Source: an uncultured Acidobacteriia bacterium (lineage in GTDB: Bacteria; Acidobacteriota; Terriglobia; Bryobacterales; Bryobacteraceae). From it: 64,000 nt of DNA. The position numbers and the translations under genes were made by a program. Each line of letters begins with the position of its first letter. Position 1 is the stretch's first letter. The notes under the pieces were generated by a model that ran no database searches, was not told the origin of the DNA, and was given only the letters and a program-made list of their open reading frames with translations. Shown piece by piece: positions 49,995 through 59,441 of the stretch. Where the stretch lies: positions 81,546-145,545 of the forward strand of contig CAIXXM010000024.1 in the NCBI GenBank assembly GCA_903923395.1, in the 5' to 3' direction.

Positions 49995-51364
49995 CGCGTT
50001 GGTACAGGCTGCAACCTGTCATCGCGCAAGTAGATCACTGTCCCCGTTGTCCTGCCTCCTTCCCTATACCCCTCCAGCATCTTCGCCATGTCCGGATATT
50101 TTGTAATGGCCAATGCGGGGTTGTAGGGGCCGAGACCATCCAGAACAACATCTGGCCTGGCCCGGATCACCTCCGCCCGGGCCTCCGCTGTTCCCGTCGT
50201 CAAGACCATGTGTGCCTGTCCCAAGTGCCGGTCTGCCGGTACGCCGGTAAGTGCCTGGCATTCGATGTACTTTGTGGCGGGCTCCATGCCTGTGTACACG
50301 AAGATTTCCGGGCGGTAACCCCAGACATACAACTTCCCCTGGTTACCGGCAAGCAAACGGGACACCGCGCGGCTGTCGCGGTCCATTGCAAGATCCGCCC
50401 AGTTGGCTTCTTTCCCCAAGGCCAGCGTCACATATTTCGGACCGAACCGCACCATGGGCACCAGCATGGTGGCAAGTGCGGCCCAGGCGATCCACTTCGG
50501 TTTCACAAGAACCAATCCCCGGGCTGCCATCGCCGTCATCAACGGCAACAGGATGAAGTAATACCGCGGGAAGAAGCGCAAACCCAGCACCACGCCAGTG
50601 AATGATCCCAGCAGAACCAGGGCCAGCTTCCACTTGGGTTCCTTCCAGAAACAGATTGCCGTGCCGATGACCAGCACCGCATGAAAGCCCATCCAGTTGA
50701 GGGTTTTGGAAATGCCGTAGGGCAGCGGTTTTTCCACGAAGGTATCGCCCGCGTAGAGCCCCATCCAGTGCCAGACCTGCTCGATGTACGGCCCCAGCGC
50801 TCCAGTGCTTTCGAGCCAGCCCAGAGCGATGAGATTCGGTACCGCGAAACCGGCCAGAACTCGCCCGATCGCAGCTACTCCCGGCCACGCGAAGACCAGC
50901 GCCGCACCGAGCACGATGGCCCCCTTGGCATTCAGCAGGAAGGCGACGCCACCTGCCACGCCGCTCCAGAAGGGGCGTCTGCTGACGGCCAGCCAAAATG
51001 CCAGCATGTAAGGCACCAGCATCAGTAGATCAGCCGCCAGCGGCATGACCGCGGACGGTGTATCGAAGAGCAGGAAGAACGCCATCAGCGCCGAGGCCCA
51101 ATGCGCTTCACGCTCCCCCCAAAGCCGCTTGGAGATGGCGAACGCGAGTACGGAGGCCAGCAGTCCGTAAATGGCACCTGCCAGCCGGAGTACCCAGCCG
51201 GTTTTTGCGCCCCAGAGCAGGTAGACCAGGGGCACCAGCAGGGGCTTGTCAAACCAGACCTCGCGGTAGAGCGTCAGGCCCCGTTTGACTTGCAGCGCGG
51301 CGGCCAGGGGCAAGTCCTCTTCCGCCCATAGAACGCCCGTGTGCGCCAGCTTTGCCGCCAGCAA
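49988..51364 (-). CDS. Membrane glycosyltransferase of the ArnT/PMT type (GT39/GT83-like)
   Basis: The 458-residue protein has about ten hydrophobic helices and the family N-terminus: WAEEDLPLAAALQVKRG, where DL/DE acidic residues in the first periplasmic loop contact the polyprenyl-phosphate sugar, and LYREVWFDKPLLVPLVYLL. The C-terminal part is soluble (KLYVWGYRPEIFVYTGMEP). The TTG at 51364 is an internal choice: in-frame hydrophobic sequence (IIYFLAIFGVLLAAKLA) extends upstream without a standard start codon, so the true start may be a CTG near 51403. It transfers a sugar from a lipid carrier on the periplasmic side. Confidence 0.85.
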   Translation of the reverse strand: MLAAKLAHTGVLWAEEDLPLAAALQVKRGLTLYREVWFDKPLLVPLVYLLWGAKTGWVLRLAGAIYGLLASVLAFAISKRLWGEREAHWASALMAFFLLFDTPSAVMPLAADLLMLVPYMLAFWLAVSRRPFWSGVAGGVAFLLNAKGAIVLGAALVFAWPGVAAIGRVLAGFAVPNLIALGWLESTGALGPYIEQVWHWMGLYAGDTFVEKPLPYGISKTLNWMGFHAVLVIGTAICFWKEPKWKLALVLLGSFTGVVLGLRFFPRYYFILLPLMTAMAARGLVLVKPKWIAWAALATMLVPMVRFGPKYVTLALGKEANWADLAMDRDSRAVSRLLAGNQGKLYVWGYRPEIFVYTGMEPATKYIECQALTGVPADRHLGQAHMVLTTGTAEARAEVIRARPDVVLDGLGPYNPALAITKYPDMAKMLEGYREGGRTTGTVIYLRDDRLQPVPTRQ

Positions 51365-51451
51365 TACCCCGAAGATTGCGAGAAAGTAGATGATCCGCCG
51401 CAGAACTCACTAGTATATTGGAAGGACACCGGGCGAAAAAAGAGCGAAGAG

Positions 51452-52708
51452 ATGGACATCACCGAACAGATCGCTCACTTGCGCCGCACCATGGCGGATA
51501 TTGACCGCAAGTATGCGCCTTTACCGGCGTCTGCAGCGCCTGCGCCAGTGCAGCAGGGTGGTTTTCTCGAAGACCTGATTTCCGGTGAGACCGTGGAGAC
51601 ACCGCACGGCAAACACTTTGAGACAGAGCAGCTGTACCCCATCGGCCGCCGCCATGGGAGTTTTGATATCTCTGACCTCCCCTCGCTCGACCCCGGCTTG
51701 CTGGAAGCTCTTTCGAACGGAACGATCCCGCATGCGCCACCTGTCGAATGGGCGTTTCTGGACACAGAAACCACGGGCCTGGCCGGCGGTTCCGGAACGT
51801 ATGCGTTTCTGATCGGTGTGGGTAGCATTCATCCCGATGGCTTTCGCGTCCGCCAATTCTTTCTGCGGGATTATTCCGATGAGCGCTCCGCTCTGCACTC
51901 ACTTGCTGAGCATCTGAAGCGCTTCTCCGTGCTGATCACTTACAACGGCAAGAGTTATGACCAGCCTCTGCTCGAAACCCGTTACACGATGTGCCGTGCG
52001 CGGCATCCCTTCGGGTCCATGGAGCATTTGGACTTGCTGTATGGTGCCCGCCGGCTCTATAAGCTGCGGCTGGAAAACTGCCGCCTGGTGAATCTGGAGA
52101 ACGAGATTTTGGCCGTCGAACGCGAAGGCGATATTCCGGGAGAAATGATCCCCTATACGTACTTCGAATATCTCCGGACCCGCCGCGCCCGCAGGCTGGT
52201 GCCGATCTTCCACCACAACGTGCTCGATATCGTTTCTCTGGCCTGCATGACGGCGGTGATTCCAGAGGCCTTCCGTGACCCGGCGAATGTCCGCGCGCGC
52301 CACGGTACGGATCTGTTGGGCGTTGCGCGTTGGCTGGAAGTCTCCGGGCGTCTCGCTGAAGCGCGGCAACTGCTGGCACGCGCGGTCAAACTTGGACTCC
52401 CCGATTCCCGCCTTTTCCGGGCGCTGTTTGAAGCGGCCCAACTTGATAAGAAACTGGACCGTGAAGCGGATGCCATGGCTGTGTTTCTGGAACTGACGGA
52501 ATCTCCCAATCCGTATGCGGCGAAGGCGCACGAGGAACTGGCGAAGTTCTATGAGCACAAGGACCGCAACTATGAACTGGCGCTGGAACACACCAGGGCG
52601 GCGCGGCGGGCGGAGGATTCCATGGCACTCCGCAACCGGCAAGACCGCCTGGAGCGAAAGTGCGCGGTCAGCCGCCAGCCGAGGCTCAAGTTGAAGGCGC
52701 GTGCGTGA
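51452..52708 (+). CDS. YprB-like RNase H-fold exonuclease with TPR-like tail
   Basis: The 418-residue protein has a DnaQ/RNase H-type nuclease domain: VEWAFLDTETTGLAGGSGTYAF with D-E-T, FSVLITYNGKSYDQPLLETR and HHNVLDIVSLACM with the last acidic residue. This matches YprB (RNase_H_2). Residues about 310-415 are helix-rich TPR-like (RWLEVSGRLAEARQLLARAV). ATG 51452 preferred over 51341. It may process nucleic acid ends; target unknown. Divergent from the membrane glycosyltransferase. Confidence 0.87.
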   Translation: MDITEQIAHLRRTMADIDRKYAPLPASAAPAPVQQGGFLEDLISGETVETPHGKHFETEQLYPIGRRHGSFDISDLPSLDPGLLEALSNGTIPHAPPVEWAFLDTETTGLAGGSGTYAFLIGVGSIHPDGFRVRQFFLRDYSDERSALHSLAEHLKRFSVLITYNGKSYDQPLLETRYTMCRARHPFGSMEHLDLLYGARRLYKLRLENCRLVNLENEILAVEREGDIPGEMIPYTYFEYLRTRRARRLVPIFHHNVLDIVSLACMTAVIPEAFRDPANVRARHGTDLLGVARWLEVSGRLAEARQLLARAVKLGLPDSRLFRALFEAAQLDKKLDREADAMAVFLELTESPNPYAAKAHEELAKFYEHKDRNYELALEHTRAARRAEDSMALRNRQDRLERKCAVSRQPRLKLKARA

Positions 52709-52809
52709 GCAGGCAGGCTGTAACTGTGAAAATGTGCTGGCGCGCTGCCCAGGTTTATCCGCTCACAGTACGAAATTTCCGGCCGATGCTCCTTGGGGCG
52801 GGTTTGTTC

Positions 52810-52828
52810 GCACGCCATTCTGGCGTGC
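52810..52828. repeat. Palindromic repeat, CCATTCTGGC family, copy 2
   Basis: GCACGCCATTCTGGCGTGC, a perfect 8-bp inverted repeat around a TTC centre. It varies compensatorily from copy 1 (A/T swaps in both arms keep pairing), which suggests selection for the hairpin. It lies in the convergent gap between the YprB-like gene and typA. Confidence 0.75.
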
Positions 52829-52847
52829 GTGCTTCTGTACTCGGAAA

Positions 52848-52869
52848 AACGCGCGCCAGAATGGCGCAC
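52848..52869 (-). repeat. Palindromic repeat, CCATTCTGGC family, copy 3
   Basis: On the minus strand this reads CGTGCGCCATTCTGGCGCGC plus two bases, identical for 22 bases to copy 1 at 28815. It lies 20 bases from copy 2 in opposite orientation, so the two form an inverted pair. Confidence 0.75.
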
Positions 52870-52896
52870 GTACTATCGCATTCGAGGTAACCCGTT

Positions 52897-52915
52897 AAAA
52901 AAAAGGACGAAGTCC
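52897..52915 (-). terminator. Rho-independent terminator downstream of typA
   Basis: On the minus strand, GGAC-TTC-GTCC is followed by eight Ts. A further 8-bp hairpin GCGCCGGC/GCCGGCGC (52928-52954) lies just before it. Both precede the REP-like repeats and would end typA transcription. Confidence 0.6.
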
Positions 52916-52982
52916 GCACGGTGGAGAGCGCCGGCTTTCCTATCTTGCCGGCGCGGGTCACCACCATGCGGACCGTTGAAAA

Positions 52983-54770
52983 CTACCGCTGGTTTGCCTT
53001 CAGAATCTTCTTCCGCAAACGGATCGAGACCGGCGTCACTTCCACCATTTCATCCTCGCGGATGAACTCGATGGCCTGTTCCAGATTCAGCAGGCGTGGC
53101 GGCACCAGGCGGATGCCTTCATCCGAAGTCGAAGCCCGCATATTGGTGAGCTTCTTTTCCTTCACAATGTTCACGTCGAGATCCGCGTTGCGGGCATTCT
53201 CGCCCACAATTTGGCCTTCGTAGACTTCCATGCCGGGGCTGACGAAGATTTCGCCGCGTTCCTGCAGGTTGAAGATCGCGTAGCCGGTTGCCTTGCCCGT
53301 GCGGTCGGAGACGAGGGAGCCCGTCGGACGCATCGGGATATCCCCCTGCCATTCGATGTAACCGTGGAAAAGAGAATTCAGAATCGCCGTGCCGCGCGTA
53401 TCGGTGAGGATTTCGCTGCGCAGACCAATCAACCCGCGCGACGGAATCTTGAATTCCAGGCGCACGCGGCCGGAGCCGTGGTTGATCATCTTCTCCATCT
53501 TGCCCTTCCGGGTGCCCATCTTTTCGATGACCACGCCGACGAACTGCTCGGGGCAATCGACCACCAGGAGTTCCACCGGTTCCATGTTCTTGCCGTCAAT
53601 GGTCTTGGTGATGATTTCCGGCTTGCCCACCATCAGCTCATAGCCTTCGCGCCGCATCATTTCGATGAGAATCGCGAGCTGCAATTCGCCGCGGCCCAGC
53701 ACCTTGAAGGTTTCCGGGCTCGACTGGTGCACTTGAATCGAAACGTTGGTCAGCAGTTCCTTGTCCAGACGCTCCTTGAGATTGCGCGACGTCACCAGCG
53801 TGCCTTCCTTGCCCACGAAGGGCGAGGTGTTGACCGTGAATGTCATGCCGATGGTCGGTTCATCAATACGGATGGCAGGCAGAGCTTTCGGGTTCTCAAC
53901 GCTGGTGATGGTCTCACCGATGGTGATGCCCTCGTTGCCGGCCACCGCGATGATATCGCCCGGCACAGCCACGGTCTCATCCACGCGCTTCAGGCCTTCA
54001 AACGAGAAGAGCTTGGTGATGCGGGTCTTCTGGATGGAACCATCCAGTTTCACGATGGAGACTTCATCGCCATGCTTCAGCGTGCCCTGGAAGACGCGGC
54101 CGATGGCGAGGCGTCCCAGATATTCGCTGTAATCGAGGTTGGCCACCATGGCCTGCAGCACGGCATCGGGATCACCGGGAGGCGCGGGGATGGCTTCCAC
54201 GATGGTCTCGAACAAAGGCCGCAAATCTTCAGAAGGATCATCGAGCGACCGCTTGGCAATACCGTTCTTCGCAATCGCAAAGAGGATGGGGAAGTCGAGT
54301 TGCTCTTCGCGCGCATCCAGGTCAATAAAGAGGTCATACACCTCATTGATCACTTCCTGCGGGCGGGCGTCCGGGCGGTCAATCTTGTTAATGACGACGA
54401 CGATCTTCAGGTTCGCTTCGAGCGCCTTCATCAGAACGTAACGGGTCTGGGGCAGGGGACCTTCACTGGCGTCGACCAGCAGCATCACGCCATCCACAAT
54501 CTTCAGGGCGCGTTCCACCTCGCCGCCAAAGTCGCTGTGGCCCGGGGTGTCGGCGATATTGATTTTCACGGCTCCAAAACGGACGCCGGTGATCTTCGAG
54601 AGAATCGTAATGCCGCGCTCGCGTTCCAGGTCATTGGAATCCATCACGCGGTCGGCGACTTCTTCATTGGCGCGGAAGATGCCGCTCTGCTTGAGCATGG
54701 CGTCCACCAGCGTGGTCTTGCCGTGATCGACGTGCGCGATGATGGCGATATTTCTTGTACTTTTACTCAT
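52983..54770 (-). CDS. typA: GTP-binding protein TypA/BipA
   Basis: The 595-residue ribosome-associated GTPase has G1 [14 protein letters not shown], switch ERERGITI, G3 [17 protein letters not shown]4 [16 protein letters not shown], then EF-G-like domains and the BipA-specific C-terminal region ([30 protein letters not shown]). It binds the ribosome under stress and helps assembly. Start ATG 54770. Confidence 0.98.
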   Translation of the reverse strand: MSKSTRNIAIIAHVDHGKTTLVDAMLKQSGIFRANEEVADRVMDSNDLERERGITILSKITGVRFGAVKINIADTPGHSDFGGEVERALKIVDGVMLLVDASEGPLPQTRYVLMKALEANLKIVVVINKIDRPDARPQEVINEVYDLFIDLDAREEQLDFPILFAIAKNGIAKRSLDDPSEDLRPLFETIVEAIPAPPGDPDAVLQAMVANLDYSEYLGRLAIGRVFQGTLKHGDEVSIVKLDGSIQKTRITKLFSFEGLKRVDETVAVPGDIIAVAGNEGITIGETITSVENPKALPAIRIDEPTIGMTFTVNTSPFVGKEGTLVTSRNLKERLDKELLTNVSIQVHQSSPETFKVLGRGELQLAILIEMMRREGYELMVGKPEIITKTIDGKNMEPVELLVVDCPEQFVGVVIEKMGTRKGKMEKMINHGSGRVRLEFKIPSRGLIGLRSEILTDTRGTAILNSLFHGYIEWQGDIPMRPTGSLVSDRTGKATGYAIFNLQERGEIFVSPGMEVYEGQIVGENARNADLDVNIVKEKKLTNMRASTSDEGIRLVPPRLLNLEQAIEFIREDEMVEVTPVSIRLRKKILKANQR

Positions 54771-54799
54771 TCGTTTCCTTCAGACAGACTAGCGCGAAC

Positions 54800-57361
54800 T
54801 TACTCTTCGTGTATCGTTTCCACGGGCTGTAACGCAGCCGCAACACTGGCGGGATAGACACCTGCCAGCACTGTGACAACCCAAACCAGCAGCAGCGCGG
54901 CTCCCAGCAGGACACCCGGCGGATGGAACTGTATCGTCCACCCGAAACTCTGCTTGTTAATCACGAAGATGAGGACAAGCGAAAGCGCGGAACCCAGCGC
55001 CAGGCCGAGCGCACCGCTCAGCAGACCAATCAAACCAGCCTCGGTGAGAATCATCTTCCGCACCTGTGGCGTGGTTGCGCCGAGATAGCGGATCAGGCCG
55101 ATTTCCCTGCGGCGGTCCAATACCAATGCTAACAGCGCGTTGGCCGCGCCCAGCATCGCCACCAGAATGGCCACGGCTTCCAGCGCATAAGTTACCGCGA
55201 AGGTACGGTCGAAAATAATCACTGCCTGCTCACGTAACATCCTGTTCGCGGCGATGGTCACAGGGTACTTCCGCAGCTCGGTCTCCAGAACCCTTTGCAC
55301 CTTTTCCTGGTCAAAGCCCGGCTTCAGCCAGACAGCAACATTCGTTACAGGCTGCTCCGGCAGGTACTTCCGCAGAGTGCTCCAATCCGTGATGACGTAG
55401 CCGCGGTCGCTCGAATACTCGTAGTAAATCCCCATGACCCGCAGCGGCGCGATCTTCTTGCCCAGAGGGATCTGCAGAACATCGCCCACCTTCACATGGT
55501 GTTTGTTCGAGAAAGGTTCACTCACCACGCAGTGGTCTTCCGCCTGCAAGCTGGTAAGGATTTCCTGGCTGTTGCCCTGCAGGAATTGCAAAGCGCCCAA
55601 GCCCTTCTGGATGGCGATTTCTCCGGCGCCGAAGGTCGCGCGGGCTCCTTCATAGCGGAATTCAAAACCGCGGAAGGCCTCGGCTTTATCCACTCCCTCC
55701 GTGTCGGCGATCAGGCCCTGGATGTCGCTCGAAATCGGCGGATAAACTCCCGCGGAAGGTGGCCCGGCACCTCGCAGATAAAGGTCCGCGCGCAACTGGC
55801 TGCTGATCCACATCTGCACGGTTTCGCGGAAGCTTCCCACCATGATGCCGACGGAAACCATCATGGCGATCGCCGTGGCCAGGGCCGTGACGATGATCGA
55901 AGTGCGCGCCAATGAAGCCGTGAGACTCCGTCCGGCAAGCAGGCCTTCCGCGCCGCCAACTTTTTTCAAAGGGCCGCGCAGGCTCCGCAACAAGCCCGTG
56001 ACGAAGACGGGCGAAACCATGGCCGCCGCGGCGATCATCAACAGCGTGGCAAGATACCCTGCAACCGGGCGGCCCGCGATGGGACCCATCTGGCTCAAGA
56101 GTGCAGCCGCCACAGCGAGCGTTACCGACCAAACCAGATCCCTCCGCACGTGGAGTTTGGCGGCATGATCCCGCGATGCCCGCCGCATTGCTTCGGCCGG
56201 AGCCACCCCCGCTGCTTCGAGTGACGGCAACAGCGCGGAATGGAACGCAACACCCAACCCGCTGGCTACCGCCGTCGCCACCGCTGTGAAGGAGAGCGCG
56301 ATCTCCCCCGGCGCACTGGTTACGAAAAGCGCGTTGACGGTGACCGCGATCAACTTCAACAATCCGCCCGCCAGGACCCGTCCCAGGGCGACACCCAGCA
56401 GCGAACCCACCAGGCCCAGTAACATGGCCTCGCCTAAGAAGATCGCCAGCACAGCACGCGAACTGGTGCCGATGGCCCGCAGGATACCGATCTCCCCCCG
56501 CCGCCGGACCACACTCACCGCGATCGAGTTATAGATCAAGAACGCACCCACAATCAGCGAAATGTAACTCAATATGCGCAGATTCCAGCGGAAGGCCCGC
56601 AACATCCGGCGGTTCTCCTCGCTTCTTGCGCCGGGAGTTTCCAATTCGTAGGCATCGGGAATCACGGCGCGCACAGTCTTCAGGAAGGCTTGCTCATCCT
56701 GCTGCGGTGCCAGAAAGATTTCCATGCGGTCCACGCGGCCCTGCATGCTGAGCAGATCCTGCGCGGCGGCGATGTCCACGGCAACCCACTCGCTCCTCTG
56801 GTTCGGCACCACATAGCGCACTTCGAACCGGGCATTCTTCTCCGACCCCTGCAGTTCCAGCGCGGCGCCTTTCTTGAGGTGCAGCCGGTCTGCGAGTTCG
56901 GAGGACACGACGACGAACTGCTCAAGGTTTTCCGGATCGAGATCGCCGCTGGCATCTGCTGCATTCGCCGCCGCATCGGGATTGCCAATGATGTCCACGC
57001 CATACATCGTGGTGGAGCCGCTGAGCAGTTCCTCAAAGCTGGTGGCAGACGCACCCGGCACACCCGGCACAGCCACTCCCACAGGCTGTTGGATCACGGG
57101 CGTAAACCGCGCATTCAGCGGCAATGTGGCCAGTTTTCCGAACAATGTTTCATCCACGCCGCCGTTGTTGGTGATCTCGTAATCCACCTTCCCCAGCAGC
57201 GTGGTCATGGACGATTGGAATGAGCCTGTCGCCGCGTCGCCCGCCAAATCGATGGCGATCACCACTGCCACGCCAAGGGCAATGGAGACAAGGGTGAGCA
57301 AAGTCCGGGTCAGGTCTCTGCGCAAGGGGCGCAGAATCAGCCTTCGGAAGAGTTGGAGCAT
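54800..57361 (-). CDS. ABC transporter permease, FtsX/LolC-type, two FtsX units
   Basis: The 853-residue protein has one N-terminal membrane span (LLTLVSIALGVAVVIAIDLAG), a large periplasmic MacB-PCD domain (about 45-240), a first FtsX block of three spans (about 270-400), a central duplicated span/PCD region and a second FtsX block near the C-terminus (ALEAVAILVAMLGAANALLALVLDRRREIGL, GLIGLLSGALGLALG). Such permeases move lipids, lipoproteins or peptides, or drive cell-wall processes. It follows the ATPase by 3 bases. Confidence 0.92.
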   Translation of the reverse strand: MLQLFRRLILRPLRRDLTRTLLTLVSIALGVAVVIAIDLAGDAATGSFQSSMTTLLGKVDYEITNNGGVDETLFGKLATLPLNARFTPVIQQPVGVAVPGVPGASATSFEELLSGSTTMYGVDIIGNPDAAANAADASGDLDPENLEQFVVVSSELADRLHLKKGAALELQGSEKNARFEVRYVVPNQRSEWVAVDIAAAQDLLSMQGRVDRMEIFLAPQQDEQAFLKTVRAVIPDAYELETPGARSEENRRMLRAFRWNLRILSYISLIVGAFLIYNSIAVSVVRRRGEIGILRAIGTSSRAVLAIFLGEAMLLGLVGSLLGVALGRVLAGGLLKLIAVTVNALFVTSAPGEIALSFTAVATAVASGLGVAFHSALLPSLEAAGVAPAEAMRRASRDHAAKLHVRRDLVWSVTLAVAAALLSQMGPIAGRPVAGYLATLLMIAAAAMVSPVFVTGLLRSLRGPLKKVGGAEGLLAGRSLTASLARTSIIVTALATAIAMMVSVGIMVGSFRETVQMWISSQLRADLYLRGAGPPSAGVYPPISSDIQGLIADTEGVDKAEAFRGFEFRYEGARATFGAGEIAIQKGLGALQFLQGNSQEILTSLQAEDHCVVSEPFSNKHHVKVGDVLQIPLGKKIAPLRVMGIYYEYSSDRGYVITDWSTLRKYLPEQPVTNVAVWLKPGFDQEKVQRVLETELRKYPVTIAANRMLREQAVIIFDRTFAVTYALEAVAILVAMLGAANALLALVLDRRREIGLIRYLGATTPQVRKMILTEAGLIGLLSGALGLALGSALSLVLIFVINKQSFGWTIQFHPPGVLLGAALLLVWVVTVLAGVYPASVAAALQPVETIHEE

Positions 57362-57364
57362 GGG

Positions 57365-58045
57365 TTACTCCACGCTCTCAATGTGACCATCACGCATGCG
57401 TACCTTCACATCGGCAATGGCCGCAGCTTCCAGACTGTGCGTTGCCATCACTACGGCGGCACCAAACTCATCCGCCGCGCGGCGAATCAGCTGCAGCACC
57501 ACATCGCCACTTGCCGTATCGAGATTGCCGGTCGGTTCGTCCGCCACTAAAATGGCGGGATTGTGCGCCATCGCACGGGCTATGGCGACCCGCTGCATCT
57601 GGCCGCCGGAAAGCTGAAAGGGCAGGGACTTCGCCTTCTCCGGAATGCCCACCCACGTCAACCTCTCCAGCGCCGTCGCCGCCGCGTTCTTCGCACCTGC
57701 CAGCAGCAGGGGCATCTCCACGTTTTCCTGCGCCGTCAAGGCCGGCAGCAACTGGAAGAACTGAAAGATAAAGCCAATGCGATTCCGCCGCAGAGCCGTC
57801 AGAGCCGCGTCATCCAGCGTATTGGTGAGTTTTCCTTCGATCTCCACCTCGCCGGACGTCACAAAATCCATTGCCCCACAGAGGTTCAGCATAGTGGTCT
57901 TGCCGCAACCCGAACGCCCCAGCAAAGCGGTCACCTGGCCGGGCCGGATCTCCAGAGAGACGCCGCGCAGAGCTTCCACGCCCCCTTCATAGACCTTTCT
58001 TGCATTTCGGATGGATATCGCGGAACTTACTTTGGAAGGAAACAA
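57365..58045 (-). CDS. ABC transporter ATPase, LolD/MacB-type
   Basis: A 226-residue ATPase with Walker [16 protein letters not shown], the LolD-type loop [20 protein letters not shown], signature [15 protein letters not shown] and Walker [13 protein letters not shown]. It energises the FtsX-type permease. ATG 58045 gives a normal length. The 66-base gap to the divergent HTH gene carries a TATAAA box (58089-58094) facing the HTH gene. Confidence 0.95.
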   Translation of the reverse strand: MFPSKVSSAISIRNARKVYEGGVEALRGVSLEIRPGQVTALLGRSGCGKTTMLNLCGAMDFVTSGEVEIEGKLTNTLDDAALTALRRNRIGFIFQFFQLLPALTAQENVEMPLLLAGAKNAAATALERLTWVGIPEKAKSLPFQLSGGQMQRVAIARAMAHNPAILVADEPTGNLDTASGDVVLQLIRRAADEFGAAVVMATHSLEAAAIADVKVRMRDGHIESVE

Positions 58046-58111
58046 TTTACATAGATCCTGTTCGTAGTGTATTCTGAAATCGCTCTGCTATAAATTCCGC
58101 GCGAATCAGAG

Positions 58112-58585
58112 ATGATGCTTGCCCCGCTAAGCTCTCTTTCCCGCGAAGAGATGGAACTCAGACGCCTGGACGCCGCTCAGGACTTGCTCAACGGCGTATC
58201 TCAGGCTTTCATTGCCCGAAAGTACGGCGTCAGCCGGACCACTGCGTCCCGCTGGCATCGCTCCATCGTGCACACCGGTGTTGCCGGCCTGAAGAAGCGC
58301 CGCGCCACCGGCCGCCCCAGCCGCCTCGCCGCCGACCAGGTGGATGCCATTCGTCAGATGTATTTCGAAGGCGCTTCGGCGCATGGATTTTCATCAGACC
58401 GCTGGACAACCGCGCGTCTCGCCGAAGCCATTGAACAAAAGATCGGCATCCGTTATGACCAGGATCACGTGGGCCGCCTGATGCACAAGTTCGGACTGCG
58501 GGAACGCAAGTTCATCTACATGCCTTCCTCCGTGCAGATGCCTGCTGTGGCCATGCCCGAATACTACGCTGCTGCCGTCTCCTAA
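58112..58585 (+). CDS. Stand-alone helix-turn-helix protein, IS630-N-terminus-like
   Basis: The 157-residue protein has an N-terminal Fis/homeodomain-like HTH as in IS630-type transposases (LDAAQDLLNGVSQAFIARKYGVSRTTASRW), a proline/arginine linker, and a second winged-helix-like part (GFSSDRWTTARLAEAIEQKIG, YDQDHVGRLMHKFGLRERKF). It lacks a DDE catalytic domain, so it is either a domesticated regulator or the surviving half of a transposase. Its stop and last two codons lie inside the 40-bp repeat that recurs at 28771, tying the gene to a mobile or repetitive element. Confidence 0.75.
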   Translation: MMLAPLSSLSREEMELRRLDAAQDLLNGVSQAFIARKYGVSRTTASRWHRSIVHTGVAGLKKRRATGRPSRLAADQVDAIRQMYFEGASAHGFSSDRWTTARLAEAIEQKIGIRYDQDHVGRLMHKFGLRERKFIYMPSSVQMPAVAMPEYYAAAVS

Positions 58586-58617
58586 GTATTCGCCGGCAAA
58601 ACGGACCTCGGGGCGGC
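58578..58617 (-). repeat. 40-bp repeat, copy 2
   Basis: Identical in inverted orientation to 28771-28810. It overlaps the 3' end of the HTH gene, including its stop codon. A separate hairpin follows it (CCGGCGGC/GCCGCCGG, 58646-58671). Confidence 0.85.
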
Positions 58618-58645
58618 TTGTTCTTCAAATCGATCTCCGAACAGA

Positions 58646-58671
58646 CCGGCGGCGTTCCAAAATGCCGCCGG
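58646..58671. terminator. Hairpin between convergent HTH and PIN genes
   Basis: A perfect 8-bp stem with a ten-base AT-rich loop lies in the convergent gap; it probably serves transcripts from both sides. No long T-tract is present. Confidence 0.45.
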
Positions 58672-58673
58672 AA

Positions 58674-59063
58674 TTACGAAACTCTACGAATCGCCCCCGG
58701 GTATTTCGAGATCATCTCGTCAGTGGTGATCAGCACCATGCCCTCTGCCATCGCCTGGGCAACAAGAATCCGGTCAAACGGATCTTTGTGTATCGCCGGG
58801 AGATTTTCCAACAACACCGAATGATTACTGGTTACTGGAATTTCCGCATACCCGTTATCAAGCAACCCCCGGCGCAAAACTCTGGTTTCGACATCAAAGC
58901 CAGCACGACCCAGCGACCGCTTGATCGCAATTTCCCAGATGCTCGCTGCGCTGAAGTACAGATCGTTCTGCCCGTCTTCCAGCAGCACCCGCCCGGCAAG
59001 CGGAATGCGGAGCGGAGCGGCCGAAGCCCAGATCAGGATTTGCGTATCAAGTAGAAGTTTCAC
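58674..59063 (-). CDS. PIN-domain toxin (VapC-like)
   Basis: The 129-residue protein has the PIN nuclease acidic residues: MKLLLDTQILIWA (D6), YFSAASIWEIAIKRSLGR (E), and DPFDRILVAQAMAEGMVLITTDE (two D). PIN toxins cleave RNA, often tRNA or rRNA. Length and the WAS-type start fit the PIN toxins paired with Phd/YefM antitoxins. It lies 6 bases downstream of the antitoxin gene, so they form a toxin-antitoxin operon. Apparently intact, unlike the vapBC and hicBA loci. Confidence 0.92.
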   Translation of the reverse strand: MKLLLDTQILIWASAAPLRIPLAGRVLLEDGQNDLYFSAASIWEIAIKRSLGRAGFDVETRVLRRGLLDNGYAEIPVTSNHSVLLENLPAIHKDPFDRILVAQAMAEGMVLITTDEMISKYPGAIRRVS

Positions 59064-59069
59064 AGAGCG

Positions 59070-59309
59070 CTAATCCAGTCCAAACATCGCCTCAATCTCT
59101 TCTTTGCCCATTTCATTGAAATCTTCTGGAATCGAGAATTGGTCCTGCAGGAATCCCAATCGGCGTTTCTTCTCCACCGGAGGATCTATGCGGGTCACTT
59201 GGACCATGGGCTTGCCAGCCTTCGCAATGATAAAAGGTTCACCGGCTGCCGCCTGCTCAACAAGACGGGACAGGTGCGTTTTGGCTTCGTGGATATTGAC
59301 GGTGTACAT
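59070..59309 (-). CDS. Phd/YefM-family antitoxin
   Basis: A 79-residue antitoxin with the Phd N-terminal fold: YTVNIHEAKTHLSRLVEQA, AGEPFIIAKAGKPMVQV. The C-terminal 30 residues (FSIPEDFNEMGKEEIEAMFGLD) would wrap the toxin. It binds the operator at 59320-59341 for autoregulation, inferred from position. Confidence 0.92.
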   Translation of the reverse strand: MYTVNIHEAKTHLSRLVEQAAAGEPFIIAKAGKPMVQVTRIDPPVEKKRRLGFLQDQFSIPEDFNEMGKEEIEAMFGLD

Positions 59310-59319
59310 TGCCTTTAGG

Positions 59320-59341
59320 TAAACTAAACCCTCTTAGTTTA
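59320..59341 (-). promoter_or_regulatory. Operator dyad of the Phd/PIN operon
   Basis: TAAACTA-N8-TAGTTTA is a perfect 7-bp dyad 11 bases upstream of the antitoxin ATG. It overlaps the predicted transcription start, so Phd binding would block transcription. Confidence 0.7.
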
Positions 59342-59369
59342 GTCTACTAGTGGCGTGGATCCAAGGCAA
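59341..59369 (-). promoter_or_regulatory. Sigma-70 promoter of the Phd/PIN operon
   Basis: On the minus strand TTGCCT (59364-59369) and TAGACT (59341-59346) are 17 bases apart. The -10 abuts the operator dyad. In the plus direction the same area holds nested palindromes (AAGGCAA/TTGCCTT, 59363-59398) before the TonB receptor gene. Confidence 0.5.
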
Positions 59370-59441
59370 CCTTAAGGTTTCCTGAAAAACCTTGCCTTCC
59401 GGCTGTAACCAGCACACCCACATCCGCTACCATCTACTAAT

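Noticed and set aside
53211..54857. 548-codon plus-strand frame opposite typA
   Set aside because: TypA is certain, and the antisense translation is His/Asp-rich with no fold. It is a mirror of the GTPase codon pattern.
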